Assembly: GCA_024274995.1 (NCBI GenBank)
Contig: JAJSAA010000028.1
Location: 1-10,271, forward strand
Direction of reading: 5' to 3'
DNA length: 10,271 bases
Source of the DNA: Deltaproteobacteria bacterium
GTDB taxonomy: Bacteria; Desulfobacterota; Desulfobulbia; Desulfobulbales; VMSU01
The notes under the pieces are model-generated. The model saw only the letters and a program-made list of their open reading frames with translations, searched no databases and was not told the origin of the DNA. Positions 1-5,951 of the stretch are shown piece after piece. Made by a program: the position numbers and the translations under genes. Numbering within the stretch: the first letter of the stretch is position 1; each line of letters opens with the position of its first letter.

Positions 1-209
1 ATTTCTTCGATCTGGACGATCACCACCATGTCATCGCCCATAAACCAATGCTGGTCTGTGGTAATACTGCCTCCATGCTTTCCGAAACCCGCCTCGCTCC
101 TCATTTCGAGGTCAGCGGTGAGCGCTCCCGTCATTTTGGCCCCTTTGCCTGCGGCCCGTCGGCAGAGAAGACCGAGAGCGGCACATACGGCGGTGCCTGC
201 TGCTGTTAG
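1..209 (+). CDS. arsM: Arsenite S-adenosylmethionine methyltransferase, C-terminal end (partial)
   Basis: Open in frame 3 from the left edge to TAG at 207-209, giving the last 68 residues; no start lies in the window. It reads FFDLDDHHHVIAHKPMLVCG, then a segment with NTASMLSETRLAPHFEVSG, and ends in GGACCC. This matches my memory of the C-terminal domain of ArsM/AS3MT enzymes. Human AS3MT has a corresponding stretch with an acidic/aromatic strand, the 'TAAILKNSRFAQDF' segment and a Cys-rich GGCC tail. ArsM methylates As(III) in the cytoplasm using SAM, producing methylated and volatile arsenicals. The catalytic SAM domain and the three key As-binding cysteines lie off the window and cannot be checked. 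The terminal cysteine cluster may bind arsenic or play a redox role (inference). A longer-looking ORF in frame 1 over the same bases (28-240) is a shadow. The gene converges on the DUF3108 gene 73 bp downstream. Confidence 0.83.
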   Translation, partial: FFDLDDHHHVIAHKPMLVCGNTASMLSETRLAPHFEVSGERSRHFGPFACGPSAEKTESGTYGGACCC

Positions 210-232
210 GGGTGCATCAATAATGGGCGTAT

Positions 233-256
233 TACAATAATACAATAATACAATAA
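233..256. repeat. 8-bp perfect tandem repeat, 3 copies of TACAATAA
   Basis: Three exact head-to-tail copies of TACAATAA lie in the 73-bp gap between the convergent arsM and DUF3108 genes. No hairpin with a T tract is visible in this gap, so no terminator is called. The repeat resembles other short tandem repeats in this window (TACAAAAA at 1399, GATTCAAAAAA at 7790, AATTCAATA at 8394). Confidence 0.9.
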
Positions 257-282
257 TACCCCCTGCATCTTCGCCCCGCGTA

Positions 283-1152
283 TCAGATATAATCGTCGGC
301 GGCGGTTGAAGTTTCCGTTTTGTTTGTTTTATTCGTTTTGTCCTTTTTCTCCTGCCTGTCATCCTTACCAAGTATTTCCAGATTTATCAGGGTAGCAGTG
401 AAGCTGCCTACTATCACTTTGCTCTTCAGACGTACTAATATCTTTCTTTTATCAGCGGTAACCCAGACATACATTCTGGCGTTCTTGCTCTTCTCAAATA
501 CCCCCTTGACCTCCTTTAATTCCGGTTCCAGCTTGATGGTTTTGTAGTAGTGGCCAGCAAGCCTTATGGTTTCACGTTTTATGACCCGCAGTCGGCCGAT
601 AACCACCTTTTTGCCATCGGTGATGGGCCGTTCTATGGTCTGCCCCGGAATAAGAGGCTGGCAGCGGATAAAATAGAGCGCGGCGAGAGGGTCGAGCGTG
701 CCTTTGGGAAGTTTTATAGGCGGCAGAACTTTCTTAAAATTGGTGTATTGCGCGGTATGGCGTTTAAGGTTGAATTTTATGGTGATATCCCGTTCAGTTT
801 TGCCTTGCTGACGTTTTTTATAGAATACCGTTCTCTCAATTAGAGCGGAGGTATATGAATCAACCCTCTCCCTGAATTTGTAGATCAGATCAATGGCTGG
901 ATAGGTTGAGGCGGTCAGGACAAAATGGTGGGCCGCACCAGGGATGTCGTTGGATGGTAATACTGGTAGAACCTGCAGAACAGCACGACCGGCGGGAATA
1001 AAGAGCCATTTTATCTGGAACTCAAGCCGTTCCCCGTTTTTAAAGGGAAGGGCCGTTTTGCAGACCGCCGGTGCCGGGATTAAGAAATTTAGCCAGAACA
1101 GGGCCGTGATGAAGTAGAAAAAAAAGGGCGAAAAACTGGCCATTTTACGCAT
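283..1152 (-). CDS. DUF3108 domain secreted/periplasmic protein
   Basis: A 289-residue protein. Residues 1-30 look like a Sec signal peptide: a short basic N-terminus (MRK), a hydrophobic core rich in F/L/I, then APA before VCKTALPF, a plausible signal peptidase I site. The mature part begins LPFKNGERLEFQIKWLFIPAG, the usual opening of DUF3108 proteins (a beta-rich periplasmic domain of unknown biochemical role). It continues with the typical 'DPLAALYFIR' and 'GRLRVIKRETI' blocks and ends in strand-rich sequence. The last ~25 residues are a low-complexity Lys/Thr/Asn tail (KTNKTNKTE). The ATG at 1152 precedes a second in-frame ATG at 1143; the only SD-like sequence (GAGG) is about 14 nt upstream, so the exact start is uncertain. 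It is transcribed alone, divergent from the PilZ pair. Function is unknown; other DUF3108 proteins are proposed to act at the envelope, which I cannot test here. Confidence 0.85.
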   Translation of the reverse strand: MRKMASFSPFFFYFITALFWLNFLIPAPAVCKTALPFKNGERLEFQIKWLFIPAGRAVLQVLPVLPSNDIPGAAHHFVLTASTYPAIDLIYKFRERVDSYTSALIERTVFYKKRQQGKTERDITIKFNLKRHTAQYTNFKKVLPPIKLPKGTLDPLAALYFIRCQPLIPGQTIERPITDGKKVVIGRLRVIKRETIRLAGHYYKTIKLEPELKEVKGVFEKSKNARMYVWVTADKRKILVRLKSKVIVGSFTATLINLEILGKDDRQEKKDKTNKTNKTETSTAADDYI

Positions 1153-1398
1153 TTTGGGTCATTTAACCTCTTCTCGGCGGGTTAGCCAAGGTTGTAGCAG
1201 ATGAGTTAGATGGGGAATCAAAGGCTTCTAAAAAAATTATTTCACCATAAAGTAAAGATAAAAAAAGGCCTGTTAAAACGTGATTTCAGGGAGTAACCAA
1301 TGCTCTATTAACTTAGTAATATATTTTGACTGATGCAAAATTGTCGCATTTTTGTAACAGGGTATGAAGTTTGCAACTAATTTTAGTAATTAAAAAAA

Positions 1399-1422
1399 TA
1401 CAAAAATACAAAAATACAAAAT
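1399..1422. repeat. 8-bp tandem repeat TACAAAAA, about 2.9 copies, just before the first PilZ start
   Basis: Copies at 1399-1406 and 1407-1414 are exact TACAAAAA; the third (1415-1422, TACAAAAT) has one change. It ends 13 bp before the first PilZ ATG, so a change in copy number would alter the length of the 5' leader or the promoter spacing. The rest of the 1153-1435 gap is AT-rich. I saw no convincing sigma-70 promoter and no c-di-GMP riboswitch consensus in it. Confidence 0.8.
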
Positions 1423-1435
1423 ATGGATTGAAGCT

Positions 1436-1792
1436 ATGAGGCTCGAACGCCGCAAATACCAGCGCTACAGACTCTCGGAAGAGAACTTTGCCGGAGCTTA
1501 CCCCTACGTGGGTGAAATTGCAGATTTAAGTATTAATGGTTTGGCCTTTCGTTATCTTGGCCTTGGACAACCAGAACCGAAAGCCAAATGTCTGAGCCTT
1601 TATGGCCGTGATGGCGGCTGTCTGTCTGGTCTGGAATGTCGTATTGTTACCGACCGTATCGTACCACGGCGCTCTTCATTATCCAATATATTTGTCCATG
1701 AAAGGCGGGTTCAGTTTATCAATTTGTCGGCTGAACAAAAAAAATACTTGTTTGAATTTATAGAAAATTATAAAGTTCAAAATGAGGTATAA
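1436..1792 (+). CDS. PilZ domain protein (first of tandem pair)
   Basis: 118 residues, a stand-alone PilZ domain, the usual size for single-domain c-di-GMP receptors. Both parts of the ligand-binding signature are present: RxxxR at residues 6-10 (RKYQR) and DxSxxG at residues 30-35 (DLSING). The C-terminal segment (RRVQFINLSAEQKKYLFEFI) is the usual last strand and helix. In known PilZ proteins these motifs wrap an intercalated c-di-GMP dimer and the protein passes the signal to a motility, secretion or polysaccharide target; the target here is unknown. ATG at 1436 has only a weak SD (GGA about 8 nt upstream). The second PilZ gene follows with a gap of 40 bp from this stop to its preferred start, so the two are probably co-transcribed. 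Confidence 0.9.
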   Translation: MRLERRKYQRYRLSEENFAGAYPYVGEIADLSINGLAFRYLGLGQPEPKAKCLSLYGRDGGCLSGLECRIVTDRIVPRRSSLSNIFVHERRVQFINLSAEQKKYLFEFIENYKVQNEV

Positions 1793-1832
1793 TTCTCTAT
1801 TCTACAGTCACCAAGAAGGGAAGACGGTTATT

Positions 1833-2195
1833 ATGCAGAAAAACACCGATGAACAGCGGCAGTATAAACGTTTTCTCGTTAGGCAGAATACCTCTTTTGT
1901 GGTGAATCCCGCCTGGCCGCAGATGGGTGAGATGGTAGATATAAGCCCCGGTGGGTTTTCTGTGGTTTACAAGTCGGAAGAGCCATGGCCGGTGGCCGAC
2001 GGTCAACAGCATATGATTTTCGGGGCCAATGACTCATGCCTCAGCGATATGCCGGTGGCTATGGTTGCGGATTTAAATCTTTCAACTTCTGAGGGAGTTA
2101 AAAGACGGCGCTGCTTTAAATTCGGCCGGATAACCGATCAACAAAGATTCATCATTGATTGTTTTATCTGGATAAACGGGGTGACTGAATGTTGA
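1833..2195 (+). CDS. PilZ domain protein (second of tandem pair)
   Basis: 120 residues from the preferred ATG at 1833. It carries RxxxR (residues 9-13, RQYKR) and DxSxxG (residues 36-41, DISPGG), so c-di-GMP binding looks intact. It is similar in layout to the upstream gene but clearly diverged, as in an old tandem duplication. The frame is open further up to an ATG at 1782 that overlaps the upstream stop. I prefer 1833 because a purine-rich AAGGGAAG (1817-1824 area) sits before it, and because the extra 17 residues (MRYNSLFYSHQ...) do not look like PilZ sequence. The alternative start would give 137 residues and translational coupling. The gene ends in a gap shared with a convergent chemoreceptor gene. 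Confidence 0.87.
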   Translation: MQKNTDEQRQYKRFLVRQNTSFVVNPAWPQMGEMVDISPGGFSVVYKSEEPWPVADGQQHMIFGANDSCLSDMPVAMVADLNLSTSEGVKRRRCFKFGRITDQQRFIIDCFIWINGVTEC

Positions 2196-2221
2196 TGGCG
2201 CTGCTTCTCACTACTGTTGCA

Positions 2222-2230
2222 CCCCCCCCC
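2222..2230. repeat. Poly-C tract, C9
   Basis: Nine consecutive C followed by TTT, 26 bp after the second PilZ stop codon. It is one of three runs of 9-10 C in intergenic positions of this window (others at 4424 and 7827). Confidence 0.9.
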
Positions 2231-2268
2231 TTTACCGAGCCTCAAAACCTATCTTGCTGACAGCACCC

Positions 2269-2297
2269 TGCGGGGGCTCTCAAACGGGCCCCCCGCA
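2269..2297 (+). terminator. GC-rich hairpin, candidate terminator for the PilZ pair
   Basis: TGCGGGGG (2269-2276) pairs perfectly with CCCCCGCA (2290-2297) around a 13-nt loop. It lies 74 bp after the PilZ stop and is followed, after 5 nt, by a broken T-rich stretch (TTTCTTTAT). The T run is imperfect, so an efficient intrinsic terminator is only possible. On the minus strand there is no T tract. An 11-bp perfect palindrome, TGCTGACAGCA, sits just before it at 2255-2265; its role is unknown. Confidence 0.38.
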
Positions 2298-2322
2298 CCG
2301 CCTTTCTTTATAAAAACATAAG

Positions 2323-2386
2323 GTAACTATTCAGCGAAGGCTGCAAATTACCCTCAACTCGTAACTGTAACTGTTCAAATAGTTAC
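2323..2386. repeat. Competing inverted repeats GTAACTATT / AATAGTTAC
   Basis: GTAACTATT (2323-2331) is the exact reverse complement of AATAGTTAC (2378-2386). The right arm can instead form a local 8-bp hairpin: GTAACTGT (2367-2374) with ATAGTTAC (2379-2386) around the tetraloop TCAA, with one G-T pair. The two pairings exclude each other. The element lies 38 bp beyond the end of the chemoreceptor gene and could structure the 3' end of its mRNA. No T tract follows on either strand. Confidence 0.45.
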
Positions 2387-2423
2387 ATCCCAATCAACCT
2401 TTCTCGTGGTCTGTTCATTGCCG

Positions 2424-4214
2424 TTAAATACGATTTATACCAATAATTATATTTTTCAACGAGTCAACAATTTCTTCCAGTTGCGTGGCCTGAAATTTCA
2501 TTTCTTCAGAGGCTGCGGCTGATTCTTCGGCAGAGGCAGCATTTGATTGAGTCACATTTTCCATCTCTGCCAGAGTGTGATTAATTTGCTCAACCCCATG
2601 GGCCTGTTCTTGTGAAGCAACTGATATCTCGTTTACTAACTCGCTTACCTTGTCGGTTGAGGAGGCAACCTTATTAAAGGTCTCAGTAGAGCTGTTAGCT
2701 ATTTTTTCACCATTTTTCACTTTTTCGATGGTACTTTCAATGAGTTCGGCAGTATTTTTAGCCGCCTCAGTCGACCGTAAGGCAAGGTCTCGTACCTCAT
2801 CCGCTACTACAGCAAAGCCGGCTCCGGCCTCACCAGCTCTGGCAGCTTCAACGGCGGCGTTAAGAGCAAGTAGATTTGTCTGGAATGCAACTTCGTCAAT
2901 ACTCTTGATAATTTTTGATGTTTCTTCGCTGGCCTGGGATATATCAGCCATAGAAAGAATCAACTCTTTCATAGAGTCGCTTGCCAGGTCGGTTACTTTT
3001 TTTGTCTGCCGCATAAGTTGATTCGCCTGCTGGGCATTGTCGGCATTTACCTTGATGGTTGAAGTTGTCTCTTCCATAGAGGCGGAGGTCTCTTCAAGAG
3101 AGGCAGCTTGTTCGGATGCCCCGCTGGCCACCGCCTGACTGGAACTGCTGATCTCGCTGGAGGCGTTGGCGATGCTGCCGCTGCTTTTTCCCAGTTGTTC
3201 AATAATTTTTTTAAGGCTGCTGACAATGGATGAGCTGGATATATAAAGGAAGAGGCATACCAAAATTAACAGAATGCTGCCGCCGATGATCAAACTCCAC
3301 CTTATTCTGGTAATTACGGCCAGTTGTTTTGCCGCATCGCGGACAAATATTAGAACTCCCTGGGTGGTGCCTGAAAAATCCTTAATAGGCAGACCGGTGA
3401 GCAGGTGTCCGTTAAATTGGATAGATGTTTTGCCCTTTAACGATTTACTAAGTAGAGCTTTTTTAATAAAAGGATCGGTGGCGCTGGCATTGGAAGAAAA
3501 GACCCGAACCAGACCATCGGTCTGAGGCAATTTTTTTTCTTTAAGTTTACGGGCAATTTCAAGTTCCTTGCTGACCATGTAGACTGCAACATTATCAGTA
3601 CTAAGAAAACGGGCGGTTTTGAAAATTTTATTGAAATCAAACAAACACTCCACTGAACCGAGATGAATACCGCTGTGGCTGATAATAGGAACTAATCCAC
3701 GGATAGCAAAACCACCGCGCCCAATTTCAATACCGGTGATTGGCTTGTTCCCTCTATTGACTTCTAATACCGTTTTACGGAAACTGGAGAGGTCGTCTCC
3801 CCCGTCATTTTTACCAGCTTTACGCCAGATCCTCAGAAAACTTTTGGCTGGAGGAAGATGAAAATGAATTTTGAAATATTTAATGCCTAAGGTGGAGGTA
3901 ACGCTTCGGTGAATTGGATCCATGCTTTTACGTAAAAGAGTACGTCCTGCCGCCTCTCGGCCGTTGCGCGCCATTTTGTAGGCTTCCTGAACGCCGGGAA
4001 TTGCTGCTGCCATAGCGGCAATAGTCAGAGCCTGGGTTTGAACGCTGTCAAGACTCTTTTTAGCCAGTGCGGCCTGGCTAACAGAGAGTTCGTTGACTTT
4101 TCCCTGCCATAAATAATTTTCAACCCAAAGTGACATCCCTATCAGGAAAATACTGGATAACATCATCAATACCAGGGGAATCACCATAACTTTAATACGT
4201 AATGACATTCTCAT
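2424..4214 (-). CDS. Methyl-accepting chemotaxis protein, Cache-type sensor, no HAMP
   Basis: A 596-residue inner-membrane chemoreceptor. TM1 is at about residues 10-30. A large periplasmic region (~37-300) contains the HFHLPPAKSFLRIW ... DDLSSFRKTV ... GIEIGRGGFAIRG blocks that I recognise as a double-Cache (dCache_3-type) sensor. TM2 is at ~305-326. The cytoplasmic part goes almost straight into coiled coil (from ~335) with no recognisable HAMP domain. Candidate methylation regions lie near 369-382 (QAASLEETSASMEE) and 561-571. The conserved hairpin tip is at 441-475 (EVAFQTNLLALNAAVEAARA and onward to ADEVRDLA), which binds CheA and CheW. There is no C-terminal CheR-binding pentapeptide. 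The ligand cannot be told from sequence. The start at 4214 is well supported by AGAGG (4222-4226) 7 nt upstream; a second ATG lies two codons in. No che genes are adjacent, so it is a lone receptor serving a pathway encoded elsewhere. Confidence 0.97.
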   Translation of the reverse strand: MRMSLRIKVMVIPLVLMMLSSIFLIGMSLWVENYLWQGKVNELSVSQAALAKKSLDSVQTQALTIAAMAAAIPGVQEAYKMARNGREAAGRTLLRKSMDPIHRSVTSTLGIKYFKIHFHLPPAKSFLRIWRKAGKNDGGDDLSSFRKTVLEVNRGNKPITGIEIGRGGFAIRGLVPIISHSGIHLGSVECLFDFNKIFKTARFLSTDNVAVYMVSKELEIARKLKEKKLPQTDGLVRVFSSNASATDPFIKKALLSKSLKGKTSIQFNGHLLTGLPIKDFSGTTQGVLIFVRDAAKQLAVITRIRWSLIIGGSILLILVCLFLYISSSSIVSSLKKIIEQLGKSSGSIANASSEISSSSQAVASGASEQAASLEETSASMEETTSTIKVNADNAQQANQLMRQTKKVTDLASDSMKELILSMADISQASEETSKIIKSIDEVAFQTNLLALNAAVEAARAGEAGAGFAVVADEVRDLALRSTEAAKNTAELIESTIEKVKNGEKIANSSTETFNKVASSTDKVSELVNEISVASQEQAHGVEQINHTLAEMENVTQSNAASAEESAAASEEMKFQATQLEEIVDSLKNIIIGINRI

Positions 4215-4221
4215 CTCTAAA

Positions 4222-4226
4222 CCTCT
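4222..4226 (-). promoter_or_regulatory. Ribosome binding site of the chemoreceptor gene
   Basis: AGAGG on the minus strand, 7 nt before the ATG at 4214; it decides the start in favour of 4214. Confidence 0.7.
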
Positions 4227-4258
4227 ATCCTATAAAATATTTCAGACAGCAATCTTTT

Positions 4259-4287
4259 ATTGTGGCAAAATGATGGCTTAATGTCAA
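4259..4287 (-). promoter_or_regulatory. Sigma-70-like promoter of the chemoreceptor gene
   Basis: On the minus strand a perfect -35 box, TTGACA (4287-4282), is followed after exactly 17 bp by CACAAT (4264-4259), a 4/6 match to the -10 consensus. Transcription would start near 4252, giving a leader of about 38 nt that contains the RBS. This is a housekeeping-type promoter rather than the sigma-28 type often found before chemotaxis genes. Confidence 0.5.
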
Positions 4288-4292
4288 TACAT

Positions 4293-4423
4293 AATAGGTA
4301 AAAAGTATTTCTGATTTCCAGACATTAATTAGGTTGGTAAGACGAGGTCGTTCAGAAAGATCAGGCGGTTGTGGTCTTTACAATACGCAAATAACTGATA
4401 TATTTTGTAAAAATTTACCTATT
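4293..4423. repeat. 131-bp segment bounded by a 10-bp perfect inverted repeat
   Basis: AATAGGTAAA (4293-4302) and TTTACCTATT (4414-4423) are exact reverse complements. The left arm lies 5 bp upstream of the chemoreceptor -35 box. The right arm touches the C9A9 tract. The arms diverge immediately inside and I see no target-site duplication outside, so a miniature transposable element is possible but unproven. A pair of regulator half-sites is another reading. The interior has no convincing ORF. Confidence 0.45.
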
Positions 4424-4441
4424 CCCCCCCCCAAAAAAAAA
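4424..4441. repeat. C9A9 homopolymer pair
   Basis: Nine C directly followed by nine A. On the minus strand this is T9G9, 58 bp downstream of the RNA methyltransferase stop. The T9 run is not preceded by a stable hairpin, so it is not a standard terminator. It is the second of three poly-C tracts in the window. Confidence 0.9.
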
Positions 4442-4499
4442 GTAGCTTATCAGGATTTTCATGCTTCGTTGTGCCAGGGTGGCCAAGCCAAGTTGTTGT

Positions 4500-5639
4500 C
4501 TAATAAAGCTCATATTTAGCCAGAACTCCATCCAGACCCCCGGCCTTTAAGGGCTTTTTCCAGGATGGGTGCAGTCCGACTGATTTTAATAATTCCCGGC
4601 GGCCAAGATAGATATAGGCGGTGGAGCCTGTACATTTACGCTTTAAGAAATTGCCGAATTCTTCAATCAAGGCGGCGGCTTTGGCGCTGTTCTTCAGGCG
4701 TACTCCGTAAGGTGGATTACAAATAATGGTAGTGTAGGCAAGCATCTCTATATCCTGAAAGGGAATAGTCTTGATAATTATCTTTCGGCCCTCAGGCAGG
4801 TTGGTTAGGTTGTCACGTGCTGCAGCCGAGGCGGGTTTAAGTATATCACTGCCGCCGATTAAGCCGGTTGGCAGAGGAATGATATTATTATTTGCCTCCT
4901 GCCTGACTTCCTGCCATATTTCCTTTTTGAAGTCAGGCATCATCTCAAAACCAAAATGGGGCCGTAAAAAGCTGGCCGGGAGGCGGCAATAATGCATAAG
5001 CGCCTCGGCCAGTAAGGTGCCGGAACCACACATGGGGTCAACAAGGGGACGTTCACCCTGCCATTCACTAAGCCGAATAATGGCCGCAGCCAGGGTCTCC
5101 TGCATGGGCGCCTCAAGCGCGCCTTCGCGATAGCCCCGTCGATGCAGTGAACCGCCGGATAAGTCCAGGCTGATGGTGGCGCGGTTATTATTAATATAAA
5201 GATCCAGCCAGAGGTCAGGGGTGCGTCGGTCAATATCCGGACGTAGCCCTGTCTCATGTTTGAAATAATCAACCACGGCATCCTTAAGACGGAGAGCCGC
5301 GAATTGTGAGTGGTTTATTTTACTTTTGTTGACCGTGGCCTTGACCGCAAAACTGTTGCTGGCATCCAAGAACTGCCGCCAGGGAATTTGGGCTGCGGTT
5401 TTATAAAGATATTTGGCACTGTGGCAGTCAAAGGTGATCAGGGGGGCGGTTATTCTGGAGCATAAACGGGATTGGTAATTAATCTGGTATAAGGTCTTGG
5501 GAGTGGCGCTGAAATGCAGACCACGATAAACGGGTTCAATTTGTGAGGCGCCAAGCCCGGATAATTCAGCTGCCGCAGCCTCGCTGAATCCATCGGCAAT
5601 CTGGGCAAAAAAGCGGTTGTTTTTCTGGTATGAAAACAT
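4500..5639 (-). CDS. THUMP-domain class I SAM-dependent RNA methyltransferase (RlmL N-terminal half / YpsC type)
   Basis: 379 residues, the usual length of the single-domain family that corresponds to the N-terminal (m2G2445) half of E. coli RlmL and to Bacillus YpsC. The N-terminal part (~1-165) fits a ferredoxin-like plus THUMP RNA-binding module. The methyltransferase part has the SAM-binding motif VDPMCGSGTLLAEA at 200-213 and the catalytic NPPYG at 308-312, the N2-guanine/N6-adenine type motif. It often carries the misleading name 'N6-adenine-specific DNA methylase'. The likely substrate is a guanine in 23S rRNA, in the cytoplasm; the exact nucleotide cannot be proved from sequence. The ATG at 5639 has only a poor SD (GAGAG about 10 nt upstream). 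It is a single gene, divergent from the NYN gene, with its tail 285 bp from the chemoreceptor start. Confidence 0.93.
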   Translation of the reverse strand: MFSYQKNNRFFAQIADGFSEAAAAELSGLGASQIEPVYRGLHFSATPKTLYQINYQSRLCSRITAPLITFDCHSAKYLYKTAAQIPWRQFLDASNSFAVKATVNKSKINHSQFAALRLKDAVVDYFKHETGLRPDIDRRTPDLWLDLYINNNRATISLDLSGGSLHRRGYREGALEAPMQETLAAAIIRLSEWQGERPLVDPMCGSGTLLAEALMHYCRLPASFLRPHFGFEMMPDFKKEIWQEVRQEANNNIIPLPTGLIGGSDILKPASAAARDNLTNLPEGRKIIIKTIPFQDIEMLAYTTIICNPPYGVRLKNSAKAAALIEEFGNFLKRKCTGSTAYIYLGRRELLKSVGLHPSWKKPLKAGGLDGVLAKYELY

Positions 5640-5951
5640 TAGGTTATACTCTCAGTTTTAAAAAAATATTAGTGTTTGTCCGGTTAGAGTTTTGCGTTAA
5701 ACCTGATAGAGGTTTTAGGCCGGGAGCCCGATTAAGTTTTTCCTTCTAAGTCAATGGAGCTGAATTTTTTTGGCGGTTTTTGGCGAAAAGTATTCTGTCT
5801 CCGAGCCGAAAGCTGAAAAAACAAAATCGTCTCTTAGGCTGTGCATAGCTCATCAGGTTCATGAATAGCGCTTCCTGTTATAACCATAATCGCCCTCGAA
5901 AAAAACTAAAATATTACCAACCAGGCCCTTATCCTCATTGCCTCTTTTAAT
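5640..5951. other. 312-bp divergent intergenic region without a gene
   Basis: It separates the divergent RNA methyltransferase and NYN genes, so it should hold both promoters, but I find no clear sigma-70 pair on either strand. It contains a small hairpin (AAACCT at 5699-5704 with AGGTTT at 5710-5715, 5-nt loop) and a 10-bp tandem repeat (TTTTTGGCGG at 5767-5776, TTTTTGGCGA at 5777-5786). Short open frames on either strand (such as 5754-5816 + and 5859-6041 -) lack ribosome binding sites and any recognisable sequence. Confidence 0.6.

Noticed and set aside
28..240. 70-residue plus-strand ORF at the left edge
   Set aside because: It overlaps in another frame the 3' end of arsM, which shows clear family sequence; its own translation is Pro/Ala/Arg-rich and unrecognisable.
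320..843. Two consecutive plus-strand ORFs antisense to the DUF3108 gene
   Set aside because: The minus-strand frame has a signal peptide and DUF3108 blocks; the antisense ORFs have no SD and no family features.
1054..1074. Lipobox in the DUF3108 signal peptide (PAVC)
   Set aside because: The residue before Cys is Val and the -3 residue is Pro, so it does not fit the lipobox; a signal peptidase I site fits better.
1326..1356. TTGACT as a -35 box upstream of the first PilZ gene
   Set aside because: No acceptable -10 hexamer at 16-19 bp spacing (TTTTTG, TTTGTA).
1153..1435. Possible c-di-GMP riboswitch before the PilZ pair
   Set aside because: Looked for the conserved GEMM core and tetraloop-receptor elements and did not find them; the DNA is mostly AT-rich.
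4334..4519. 61-residue TTG-started ORF reading through C9A9 as IPPPKKK
   Set aside because: No SD, overlaps the end of the RNA methyltransferase gene, low-complexity origin; considered as a phase-variable gene but nothing supports translation.
5754..5816. 20-codon plus-strand ORF (MELNFFGGFWRK...) in the 312-bp gap
   Set aside because: No ribosome binding site, and its aromatic-rich start comes from the T-rich tandem repeat.
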